Source: Chloromonas sp. AAM2 (lineage: Eukaryota > Chlorophyta > Chlorophyceae > Chlamydomonadales > Chlamydomonadaceae). Taken from it: a stretch of DNA of 64,000 nt. A program made the position numbers and the translations under genes. Below the pieces are notes generated by a model. It had not been told where the DNA came from and made no database searches. It saw only the letters and a program-made list of their open reading frames with translations. The stretch spans positions 1 through 64,000 of the forward strand of contig QAXH01005915.1 of NCBI GenBank assembly GCA_004335635.1, read 5' to 3'. This document shows positions 46,037-57,432 of this stretch, piece by piece; within the stretch, counting starts at the first letter, position 1; every line of letters begins with the position of its first letter.

Positions 46037-49000
46037 GTGGCACTTCAAAAAAAGCATGGTAGCAGGTTCCAAGCTGACTTGCCCTGTACCCACTTTGCAG
46101 GTGCCCGGCAACGTCGAGTTTTGATGCGGCAGAGTGCGAACCAAGACAATCCTGCTGGGCAGCAGTACACACCTGCGACCTTCTGCCCCGCGGCTCAACA
46201 CCAACATGGAATAGCAAGAGGGGCTGGAGGGTCTTCTTCCTCCAGCTCGAGTGCAGTTTTTTATGGGCTGCCGTCCTTCTATTCTGTGCCTGGCGCGGCG
46301 TTTGGGCCAGCATGCAGCGCGTCTGCTTGCACAAACACGGTTTGGGGACAGTTCTCCTCGCTTTCTGTGAGTACTCGCAGCAGCAGCGGAGGTGGCGCTC
46401 AGAGCATACACAGCAGCAGTGGTGGTGGCAGCCATATAGCACATCCTGCGGGCGGTGCAAGCTTCTCAACGGCGGGCTGGCCCACCGCTTCTCAGACAGG
46501 CCAGTACTTTGGCTACGCGGCTGTGCCATGCATTATGGTACCCACTGGCGACCCCGTGTTTTACACACATGTACCGACCCACCATGGTACAGAGCATATG
46601 GCGCTGCACCCGACAAGCAACGGCGGCATTGCCGATGGTGGGCATCAACTTCAGTTGGCGGCTCCAAGCACGTCGTACGCCCAGCAATCACAACACCACA
46701 GCAGTTACCAACAGCACCACCAGCGGTGGGGCAGGAAACAACGGCACACCTCTCAGCAGCACAGCATGGACAGCCTTTATGGTACACACAGTCGCTCTGT
46801 CTCGTCCTTCAGCAGTATGGCAGGCTTTTATGCGATCATGGATTCCTCATCCGACACAAGCCAGCAGGATGCGGGTCAACAGGACGATCCGTACGGCCTG
46901 CGGGCCCGTGCTGCATCAGGAGTGGAAACTGCAACGAGCTGGGGCCATCTCACTGTCGGCATTCTGCAGCACATCATCAACAAGCTCGTAGATGCGGAAG
47001 TCAAGCAGCTGCGTGGCGTCTGCCGTCATTGGCGTGCAGCGGTCGATCAGAATCTGGACACATTAACACCCAGCAGCCTCATGTCCAAGCTCATCACCCT
47101 GCGATTTCCGAACCTCAAACTGCTGCATCTCACAAACTGCAGCAACGTACGCAATCGAGACCTGCAGCTGCTCTCAAACGGGGGCTTGCGCCTGCACACC
47201 CTCACGCTTGGAGACGATGCCAACAGACCTTGGGTCAGCAACATTGGCCTGGCCTGGATCGGCAAGGTTACCACCCTGACAGCACTGAACCTGCAGGACT
47301 GCACCCAGCTGACCAACAGAGGTCTGCTGCCTCTGCAGCAGCTCACAGGCTTGGCTGCGTTGTCACTGAAGGGCTGCAACAAGCTCAACAACATGGGCTT
47401 GGAAGGCCTGCGACACAACACGGCATTGACATCACTCAACCTGACTGGCTGCGCACGGGTGAGGTTTTGGGTAGGCCGGGCAGCAGCTCATCTTTGCCTG
47501 CATGCACAGGCGTGATGCACAAGTTCAATTCTGTTCTGAGTCGTGTTGACTATACGGTTGCACCAGGCACACCAGCACAGATTGTATGCAGACAGCGGTA
47601 GCAGGCTCAACACTGTCATGCACCCATGTTCTGCATCTCAACATGGGATTTCGTTTGTTGCTGCAGGTGTCGGACAAGGGCCTTCTACCCTTAACTGCGC
47701 TGCCCAGCCTTCTCTCCTTGCACTTGGGCGGCACACGTGTCAAGGACGAAGGGATGGAGTACCTAGCGCGTATCACCACGCTGCATGACCTGCATTTTGC
47801 GCGTGAAGCAATTACCGATGCTGGCATCATGCAGCTGAGCACGCTCACCAATCTGCAGACACTCGCATTGCGGGAGTGCCCACAGGTGTGTTTGAGTTGT
47901 CTTGCAAACGTTCAAGTGCATATCAGTCAATGGTGCATAGTTTGTACTGGCAGAAGAATGCGATGTGGCTAGCCTGCGTCGCGATGCACCTTGCTGGCCA
48001 TGCTTCAGTGCAGTCCACAGTGTACCCATGTCGTGGCTGCTGTATGCTTCGGATACTGGTGTAAACAGGGATGTATGACATGTATTGGCCAGCACTGTGT
48101 ATTGATCAACACGCAACTGCATTCCTGTTCTGCAGGTGACTGGTGATTCCCTTTCCGCTCTGGTGCCCAAGCTATCCAACCTCCAGTCTCTGGATCTCTT
48201 CCAGAGTTATGACTTTGACGACGCACAGCTCGCCAAGTGCCTGGATTTCATTGGCAGTGTGACGTTTCTGGACCTACGAGGGACCGTGGTCTCAGAGGAA
48301 GGCATCCAGCAGCTGGCGCGTCTGCAGAATCTGCAGAAGCTGTGCTTAGCACCCAAGACCGAGATTCGTGTGGAACAGCACTTGTGTGTTGTGTCCCACC
48401 TGACACAACTGACCAGCCTGGCCATCAACAACTGCCGCTTGGTTTCCTTTGACCTCATGGCTTCATTAGCACATCTGAAGCTTTTGAGAGAGCTCGACAT
48501 CAGTAACAACGGACAGGTAAGACAGCAAGGGCAGTACTACAAACGTTTGCATGCCCATAACAGTTGCTGTTGCCAGCACTCATATGGTGCCATGGCTGTA
48601 GTAGGATGTGGACATTGTCCTTAGTTGTGCGCCCTCGCCTTGTGACCATTCAGCGATGCAGTTTGCATGCCAGTGGGTCAGACCTTCGACGCTGTTTCTT
48701 TATCTTGCTGCTCTCTGTATCTTTCAGTACTAGAAAACCCAGGTTGCTTTGCATCTCTACGGTCAACAGATGCTACCACCAGCCTGCACGTCAATAGTTT
48801 CACTCAATCACCTTGTGCTATTCCCTCCTGCCTGTTCAGACTGCTGCACGTGCCAGCGACGTGACAGTAGCCAGGGAACCCGTCAATGACGGGGCCATCA
48901 GGGCAATGACCAACATCACCAGCTTGACTTCGATTGACCTATCCAGGTGAGCAGCGCAAAGCCATGACAGCAGTAGACTCCATGGCGTTTTGTGGGCAAG

Positions 49001-49329
49001 TACAGCTTGTGCAATTTTGTGTTGCTAAGCAAGCGTAACAGTGCATGTCAGAACTCCAAGATGTGCAGATGATTGTGCAGTTCGTGGCATGCAATTCACT
49101 GGTTTTCTTTGTGATAATGGTGTGCAGGCGATTTGTGCATGAGGAGCAGCTCAACGTTCTAGCCGAACATCTTCCCAAGCTACGGACGTTATTCGTGGTG
49201 GGCTGCCCTGTGCTCTACGAAACCTTGCAGTCCCTACACCGGCGGTTCCCAGAGCTTGTTATCCACCGCAAGCCGCTGCATGACCCGCCCCCACTATCGT
49301 GCTCATCCAGCGAGCATGGCTTTATCTGA
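46037..49329 (+). CDS. F-box / leucine-rich repeat protein
   Basis: Probable substrate adaptor of an SCF (SKP1-CUL1-F-box) ubiquitin ligase. Exons: 46037-47458, 47667-47885, 48136-48516, 48840-48947 and 49129-49329 (TGA); all junctions keep frame; about 777 residues. Residues 1-300 are S/G/Q/H-rich and disordered. An F-box of typical form follows at about 303-345 (LTVGILQHIINKLVDAEVKQ, then VCRHWRAAVDQNL). LRRs of the AMN1/cysteine-containing type run to the end: LKLLHLTNCSNVRNRDL, LTALNLQDCTQLTNRGL, LAALSLKGCNKLNNMGL, LTSLNLTGCAR|VSDKGL, LLSLHLGGTRVKDEGM, LQTLALRECPQ|VTGDSL and LQSLDLFQSYDFDDAQL. Introns fall between LRR units at equivalent positions. The start is uncertain: the frame is open around a possible acceptor at about 46100, and upstream exons may exist. 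The substrate is unknown. Confidence 0.85.
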
Positions 49330-51465
49330 CCGTGAATTGATTGACAGACAACTGCACGGAGAATCATTGACTATACGCGCGTGATTGCGGGCGAGAACCA
49401 GCCGACTACTGCCACATGACGTCCACATGCATCATGTGGGCGAGGGTCAGAGTAGCCCAGCAAGACAAGGACACATTAGAATGGTTGGGGCCAAGTTGAC
49501 AGGCCACTTGGCTGACCGCAGTTTACCGCAGCGGAGAGCATACAGAGGTGCAATTGCACTCCTGTGCTCTAGCAAAGTAACATAATATGATGATTGGTGA
49601 GGTTGCGGGGGTTGTTGCGTGTTACTTGGTGTTGACCAAACGGGGCTGGACCATTCATTTCCGTGCAGGGTGATCCAACCGCCACAAGACAGCTTTACAG
49701 ACCGTACCAGTTTGTACCAGCATTTACTTGACCAGTTGACAGTCTACAACATAAGCCAGGGCTTAAACGGACACATGATTTCATGCCAGTGCATGTCATT
49801 CTCTAGACTGCGCAACTCGCACACTCCTTGCTGATGCTGGTGTGCATTCTAGACTAAAACCACACTTTCTCGTCGCACTCATGTAGCTGTTTCATGCCCT
49901 GACTTGACCTTTCCAATTTGAACCCGCTCATTTGCTTTTCCACATCCTTACCCGAGTGACAATCGGAGCCTCTTCCTGATTGAATGGTGCCGCACTGCCT
50001 TCAGTAATGCCTGTTGTTTGTGCATGGCCACGGTTTGTATTCCGATTCTAGCTTGCAGAAGCAATTCAGGTTGTGCCCTTCCCTTCAGGCCAGGTAGGGG
50101 CGGGCACAAACTAGCCATAGCTGCAGGCCCGGACAGTGTCAGAGGGCATTATTTATGCTCTCTGCGGTACGAGCTGAGTTGTGCCGGATATTTGCCATCT
50201 GATAGAGGCTGTGGTTGCTTGTTAAAAATTGGTTGTATATGTAAGCAACGCCATCGAGCGTCGTAGGTTGCTGGGATTCAAGCCACGTGGCTCAGCGTTC
50301 CTGGTCTCCAGCCAGATGTTGTTGCCTCGACACTTAGGCATGTCTTTCCTGATCAGAAGAACACATATCAGGGCGGCAACTGGTCTGCAACACAGCGAGA
50401 AGTCCTGAGCTGCATTTGTTGTTGAGCAGACTGCGAAGTCAAAAGCAATCTTAGCACTGATTTCTGCCATGTGGTAGCAATCCGGAGTGTTGAATTTTTT
50501 TTCAACACCTGGTCAGTTGCAGCCATACATCTTGGCACTCTGCCATGCGGCCTGTCTCTTTTCCACGTCGCTTAGTAGCACAGTTGCAAGAACTTGGCAC
50601 ACGCTTGTAGAATAACCACGGTTCCATGGCCTTGTTAGAAGCTCTTGCACGTCAGGTCAACGTCATACTGCAACACACATAAGCCTTCATGCAAGAATTC
50701 AAGTTGCTTTGAAAGGTCAACCCGGGCAAGCTGTGGAGTGGTGGTACCAATTGATTTGGGAATTGAAATGCCTTAGCGACATGACACCATGTTACAGGAC
50801 AGTACCCAGGTAGTCGCTTCAGCCATGGCCAAAGATACCCAAAACATTCTCCTGATTGAAGCACACAGTTCTAATCTTTGATGGCGGAGATGCTGCACTG
50901 ACCTGGTAGAGGGCTTGACCGGCAACTCACAAGGTGCTGGGCTCAAACGCTGGATAAATGAAAATAGTACGTCTGGGACATTGCGCCTTCAGCATCATCT
51001 CAAGTGACCGGGGCCACCTGAATGCTTTGCAGACGGCAGTGTTTGCCACAAGCAGGCAGAGGTAATCGCGTCAACAAATTAAACCTCAGCTGTCCATCCT
51101 GTAGGTTAGCTGCGCTTGATGACCTCCTACACTTGTAGTAGTCTAACCATTGTACCTATGTAGGGCATAGGCAGTTACTACTTTATGTGACCCATGTGGT
51201 TCATGGGACTGTCTACCAAGGAGATGAGACAGACCCCAGAGTGCGAGGTAGAGGCACTTCGGATTCACACAGACACCCCACAAAGGGTACGTTTGGTCTG
51301 GCTTAATAATGTGTGGCAAGCCTGATGTTCCTGGTGTACAGCTATTGGCTTAACGTCCCATCTATAAACAGATTACAATCCAGGTATCTCGCCTTGTCAG
51401 TTACTGAAAGTATCCACATAGCCTGGTAGTCTCACGTCACACAGTGTTTGATCTCTATGTCCCTG
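49330..51465. other. Intergenic region with no recognised gene
   Basis: 2.1 kb between convergent genes, so it carries two 3' UTRs. Composition is AT-richer than the coding parts. TGTAA near 50240 is one possible polyadenylation signal for the F-box gene, though distant. No repeats or protein similarity were noted. Confidence 0.55.
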
Positions 51466-54359
51466 TCAGGCCGAGCCTGCAACCTGCATCACAAGCTCAC
51501 GCACGAGCACGGCAAACAGCAGGCTGCGGAACGACTCCTCAAGCCCAGTGCATGCACTCTGTCGGGCCGCCTGCAGCTGCTGCACCACCTGCCCACATAA
51601 TGCCATGGCCTCGGCATCTGCAGCTAACCCACTTGGCATGGGCCCATCCACACCAGCAACAGATTCGCTGCTTGCCTCAGCCTGCTGCGGGATGGGGCTT
51701 GTGTCCGCTTGCATAGCGCCCGCCGGGGACGTGGCATTTCCCTGCAGGGCTGAGAGCGTGACCTGGACTGCATCGCAGTACACTGACCCCACGGTGCCAA
51801 TGTCTGCCAGCATGAGCTGGGCCTGCTGGCGCAACAGGCCGGCCTGTGAGGGGGCCGAGGGCGGCCAGCTGATGACACTGCCGGCCTGAACGTCCACAGA
51901 CCTGCACACGAGACACAAGCATCGTTTGATCACACGCACAGGCAGAGATGATGTGGCTGCCAAAACACACCAGCAGCGGGTGTAGTCACAGGTATGCACA
52001 CGATATGGAAGAACCAGCAACACACGCTCCCGTATACCTGCAGTTTGTTCTGTTGATAATTCTCTGCTCCAGGTGCAGAACAGTTACACTGAGTGCACAC
52101 GAGTCGCATCAGGCACACACACACTCGCCAACCCAGAACGGGTCCAACCCGAACTGCATCTAGTAATCATATCCACTCTACGTAACAACCATCTGCAACA
52201 TTGCCCTGCATTTCCTATCCTACTCAACAACTAAATCTTCGCCTGCACAGTCTCACCTTGCCGGCGCTGCCAGGTTGACTGCATGGTCTGCCAGCAGCTG
52301 CAGCTGGGCGGTGAGCAGCTCTGCCAGGCGCTTGAAGGCGTGGGCCCGCACCTGGACCAGCGCCGCCAGCAGCAGCGACTCGGTGCCAGCTGCAGCAGCT
52401 TGCCCACTGTCACCGTCGGCACCATCCCCTGCCTGCGCCTCGTCATCCCAACCATCCAGCTCAGGTGCTGCTGCATCCGCGAGCAATGCTGCATTCACAG
52501 CTGTACTGGGGGTAGGCGCGCCAGTCCCGGTGGGTGGTGGCAGTTGTGAAGTCGTTGCTTCCTCGGCAGGACCCTCAATGGCCCCCTGCCCTTGAGCTTC
52601 TTTCGCACCATCCTTGTGCTTGGATTCCTCTGCAGATCCGTGAAGCTTGTCCTCAGCACCTTCCTCGCCCATCTTGACGGCAGCCTGCTCTTGGTCATCC
52701 GCCGGTGCATCCGGTGTGCCGGCGGGCTTTTGAGCGGGTGCGGCGCCTGAAGTTGGTTGCGCTGACGGGACAGATGGCCCGGTTCCGCCTGCCAACTGCT
52801 CAGCTGCTGCTGCGTCGCGCTTGGCCTGGAGAGCGATGCGCGCTGCGTCCTGGTAGGCTGCGGCCAGCAGGAGCTCGCGGAACGCCCGCGCGCGCGTGGC
52901 GCTGTCCTGGCACAGGAAACGCACGGGAACGTACCTGCACACGGACAGGCCAGCACGTCAGGTGGGAAGGACAACTGCATGTGGAGCTCTATCAACTAAC
53001 AAGACAGGAAACTGTGCTAATCATCAGTAGCACTAGCTTTGAGAAGGCGCATGCGCTGCTGCAGAATGCCCACTGACTGCACTTCACAAGCCTTGAGGCT
53101 GACTGTGCGCTCAACACACGTAGTTGCCAAGAGGGGTGCAGTGTTCGGCATGTCGGGGTGCCGTATGCATATTGTCGTGGCAAGAAATGATCAACTCGAC
53201 CGTCTCGTACCTGGTATGTTCAGGTCGATTGCCTGCCTTTGCCTCCCACCCACCTCTGCTCTAGCTGTGTGAGCGCTGCCTGCGAGGCTTCATCCGGCTG
53301 CCAGTCCTCGCTGGGGGCGTCCAAGGGGCGGCTGAACACGGGGCCCAGCATGGCTAGGGTCGCGTCCAGCTCCGCCTGCTGGCTCTCTGCACGTGGGCAC
53401 AGGGGTTGCACAGAGGCGCGATGGTGCGCTGGTACCGCCCAAGCAAAAAAAAGAAGTTTGCCAGTTCTGGGACAGTTTGTGTGAATAGGTCTGTATTAAC
53501 GCCAGCAACCATTGTGCGTCAGTAAAACATGTGTATGTTTGTGTGTGTGAACCGCACACGGGGTGAGCAGCGGGGTGACCATCGCGTATTGTGGTAGACG
53601 GAGCGGGTAACACACCCATTTTGTCTTTTGACAATGTAGTTCCTGTCCAGATCTGGCGTGCTGTGCTGTCCCAGAAGTGGCAATGCACCGTCTACCACAA
53701 CACGCGATGTTCACCCCGATGTCACCCCATGTTCGATTCACACACACAAACACACACATGTTTCGCTGACACACGATGGTTCCTGGCGGTAACACAGACA
53801 TATTCACAGGAATTGTCCCAGAACTGGCAAACTTCTTTTTTGCATTGGCACTAGGTAGCACGCACAGGAAGTTGTCGCTGTTCAAGTATGATGATGTTGC
53901 AGATGGAGCTTGAGACATCGTCTGTTCGACTTTTCATGGCACAGCTGTAACACAGTACTCACTCACGAGCACTGGAAAATCTGCATCCATGTGTTCACAG
54001 CCACACCTGTTGTGCCAGCATGTTGCAATGCACCTGTCAATCTGTGACAGTGAAAGTAACGCTTGTGACCTGTCCACCCTGTGGCTTGCTCCCTTGCCCC
54101 CGGCGGTATCTGCCATCCCGTGCCGCTCATTGCTTCACCTTCTAGCTTGGCTCTGGCTCTGTTGGCGATGCGGGCGCACTCGTTGGCTAAATTCTCCTGA
54201 TCCTCTGACAGCTGCCGACCGCCTGCAGCACAAAACACATAGTGGCTTGATCATTGTCACAAACGCATGGCTTGAAGGATGCTATGTCTAGGTGCAGTAG
54301 TAGTGGAATAACCAATGAGATGATGTAATGATCTTGATGATGACACACACGTGCGCGCG

Positions 54360-54423
<64 letters not shown>

Positions 54424-54449
54424 NNNNNNNNNNNNNNNNNNNNNNNNNN

Positions 54450-54508
<59 letters not shown>

Positions 54509-57432
54509 TCAAAAAGGAGCATGGCATTAATCAGTCCCTCCGGCTACAGGCCTGAAGCACCAAAACACCCATGGCTGGCCCCGATCCTTATCGGTTGCAG
54601 TCCGTCCAATCTCAAGGACCTACAGTCTGCTAGCAGGGCAGCTTGTGTCGTAAATTATCAACAGGTCGCCATTGCTCACCATACAGATCCAGCAGCTCTT
54701 CGAAGGTGCGGTGTGTCGTCTGCCGTGCACCTTCCTTGCCCTGGTCCGCACCGCCCACGCCCTCATGCTGCCCAGCCACCTCCTCCAACAAACCCAGGGC
54801 GGTGCGGCCAACAGTCTGAAACCACACGTTCATGCATGACAGTACATGCACATGTGTCACATGCAATGGACACTGCCATTTGCTGCACATCGCCATTGCA
54901 CAGCCACTGTCCTGCCTCGCAACTGCATGCACAGTTTCCACCCTGCTTCCAACCTAGACAGTGAAGATTGGGTTGCTGACTGGCTGCAGACATGCTGATT
55001 CACCCTGCAAACACACAGTCGTCACGGCACTAGTCTGCGACATTCCTGCTGAACCCCACAGGGGATGCACATGTGGTATCGACCGGCTGCAGATATACCG
55101 GTGCAATCCACAAAGGCACAGGCCCGCGGCCCTCCTGTGCACCCCACAGAGGGTGCACCCGCCCACCTCCAGGCTTGCCTCAATGCGAGTCCCGAAGCGC
55201 CCCACGTTGAGTGACAGTCCGCGCACCCCGCTGGCCGCCGCCGCCTGCAGCTGCGCCATGTCCTGCGTTACACCCGATCCGCTCACAAGGTCCTTGGCCA
55301 TCTCTAACGTGGCAGCCTCAACCTGAAGCGAGCGTGGATGAGCGAGCCAAGCGCACAAGGGTGTGTGGGGATTGTTGTTGCAAAGCTGGCTCAACAAAGG
55401 GGCTGGTGAACGTATGGCCCTCTGACATTGGTGGTCAAACTGACAGATGGGTGAAAGGGGTTGCAAAACAGTCTGCACGTTGGCCTTCTCTACAATCAGC
55501 CAGGTACTGATGGAAAGTAACGCTAGCTTCAAAAAGCACACAAATGCTGCTCAGCACGCTGCGCGCGGATGCGACGATGCTCAGTAGGACGTGCACATGT
55601 GTGGCGCCCTGGAGGGTTCTCCTCCATTCCCCTTGCCCAGCACACGCCTCATCCGGCCACTCTGCAGGTCTCACCTTGCTTACGAGGGATGCCGTGTTGC
55701 GCGCCATGCCGCTGAGGCCGCCCCACAGGCTGGACAGCGCCCTGGCAGCGCCTGTGGCCAACTGGTCGATGTGCTCGTCCACCTCCTGCGCAGCGCAGCA
55801 GCACAGAGCACGCAGCGCACCTCAGGGAACATTGATGACCCATGTCCACGGCACCAAGTCGGTACCACACCAGTCAGTCAGCTTGGCAGTTCCGGACAAG
55901 TGCATGCGGCACCGTTCCAGGTTCTGCCACATGCCAGGTCATTCACATCCACCAGTGTCATATCATGGCCACTCGTGCGCGTGCGGACCAGAAGCAGGCC
56001 GCCGTTTTCATGGCCTTGGCAGCAAAGGCAGGCAGCCGAACACAGGCCATGTGCTTGTCACAAGCATGGAATGCTGATGCATAGTTCATGCTGTCTACAG
56101 CTTATCTCATACGGGAATTGGTCGCTGTGGCTGTTTAGTAATCAGGCACCCGCAATGCATACATGTCGTAGGTTAAAAGCCCAGAAGGAGAGCCACGCTG
56201 TGCACATTTCTATAGCATGAAAGGGCGCTCCCGATGTAAAATCACACACGCACACACGCACACACACACATACATACACACACACACACACCTCCAGGTC
56301 TGACTGGCCGCTGTCTCCAGCGCTCCTGTCCGCGTCCTGCTGCAGGGGCGGAGCAGCCGGCTGGCCGGCAGCAGGCAGCAGTGGCTGCAACTCCGGTGGT
56401 GAGCCCTCCCGCTGAGTGCTGGCGCCTGGGGACTCAAATGGTTGGTCTGGATCGTCTGACTCATCGTGGACTTCAGCCAGGGCCTGCTGTGCACTGACTG
56501 CTAATCCCTTCACATCACGTACAGCCCCTGCGCACCAGCACACGCACACACACACATGCACCATCTGTATTGCAAGAGCACAATTACTGATGTCACAACA
56601 ACCTGTGCCGCAATTAATCAAGAGCATGTCTCTGCATCGACCCCGTGTTGCCATCGATCCAGCTCACGGCCGTGCGCATAGGGGACTACAAGACAGCGTC
56701 AGTGTGCGCGTGCAGGGCATATGTATGATGGCCTCTTGCATGCCGAGCACGTGCTTGCCAAGCGCATGGGTGTGCATTACAGTGTTTGTGCCATGTGTGC
56801 GCACCTGCAGCAACTGCTCTGAGTGTGCCACCAAATGTTCCAAGGCCCCAGCCCCCTGACCAGCCCCAAGCTGCAGCAGAGGCCTCATCACTTGATGTAA
56901 CGGCAGCTTGTGCAGCTTGGGTAGAGGACAGCTCAGAAGGTGATTCAAAGTCTTGTTCATGAGCCGCAGGCGTTTGTTCATGTCCAAGGATATCCTCTGG
57001 CTGTGCAGGTGGTTGAGCGTCTTCACATGTGTCTGATGCAGGGTTTGCAGCAGAAGTCACCACCGCTGGAGACCCGACAGATAGGTTTTGCTCGTTATCG
57101 GCTGATTGAATATCTGGCTGTCCAGTGACGGCGGGAATGTTCTTCTTTGTCACGTCTTCTGTTGGACCAGGGGCCTGGCTCGCTGTGGCATCCGACTCGA
57201 GCGCCTGTGCGGCAGAAGCTTCGTCAGGAGGCGATGCACCAGCTCCTGAATTGTTAGATTTCTCGTCTTCTGTAGACGGCACAGACTGAACGAGGAATGG
57301 CATGGCAGAGGGCTCATCGTCATCAATTTCCCCCCAAAGCTCGTCCCCGTCGTCCGAAGCTGCCACATTGCCAGCTGGGTCCAGCTCCCAGTCAGTCTCT
57401 ACATCAAAAGGGTTATTTTCGTCCTCTGCCAT
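51466..57432 (-). CDS. FAM114 (NOXP20)-like protein
   Basis: Exons (5' to 3'): 56805-57432, 56292-56527, 55675-55785, 55167-55322, 54680-54815, 54139-54222, about 53254-53386, about 52257-52935 and 51466-about 51902; the first six were checked for splice signals and phase. The protein starts MAEDENNPFDVETDWE, with an acidic disordered N-terminus, then WGWSGGWGLGTFGG, a region with LGLLEE and TFEELLDLYG, and helical segments (DQENLANECARIANRARAKL, LAALVQVRAHAFKRLAELLT, LADIGTVGSVYCDAVQV). This order of a W/G-rich motif, an F-E-L-Y motif and C-terminal helices resembles animal FAM114A1/2, whose family has been linked to Rab2/Golgi. Similarity is modest and recalled from memory; I am fairly sure it is a real gene and less sure of the family. 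About 850 residues. NPF near the start could bind EH domains. Confidence 0.75.
53443..53843. mobile_element. 401-bp foldback element (MITE-like) in a FAM114-like intron
   Basis: The left arm starts GCAAAAAAAAGAAGTTTGCC and the right arm is its reverse complement. Arms are about 160 bp (53443-53600 and 53690-53843) and match at roughly 85-90% by eye through CAGTTCTGGGACA, GTGAATA-GTCTGT, ACATGTGTRTGTTTGTGTGT and GTGGTAGACG. A further internal TTGCCACTTCTGGGACAG-type motif (minus strand, about 53667-53684) follows the right arm's inner end, suggesting nesting. It encodes no protein. It lies in the intron between the exons at 54139-54222 and about 53254-53386. Confidence 0.85.
54350..54507. repeat. 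(CA)n microsatellite with a sequence gap
   Basis: CA repeats run from about 54350 to 54423, then 26 undetermined bases (N, 54424-54449), then CA repeats to 54507. It is intronic in the FAM114-like gene (between 54222 and 54680). The true length is unknown because the gap sits inside the repeat. Confidence 0.97.
56247..56291. repeat. (CA)n microsatellite abutting an exon donor
   Basis: The CA tract with some CG and TA interruptions runs directly into the exon boundary at 56292, so the intron begins GTGTGTGTG on the minus strand. The donor of this FAM114-like exon is therefore part of the microsatellite. Confidence 0.8.

Noticed and set aside
46312..47601. 429-codon plus-strand ORF over the F-box gene
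   Set aside because: Overlaps the F-box/LRR exon in another frame. Its protein is C/W/H/Q-rich without motifs, while the chosen frame carries the F-box and regular LRRs.
54187..54555. ORFs of TH or CV dipeptide repeats
   Set aside because: They are translations of the (CA)n tract and the N gap.
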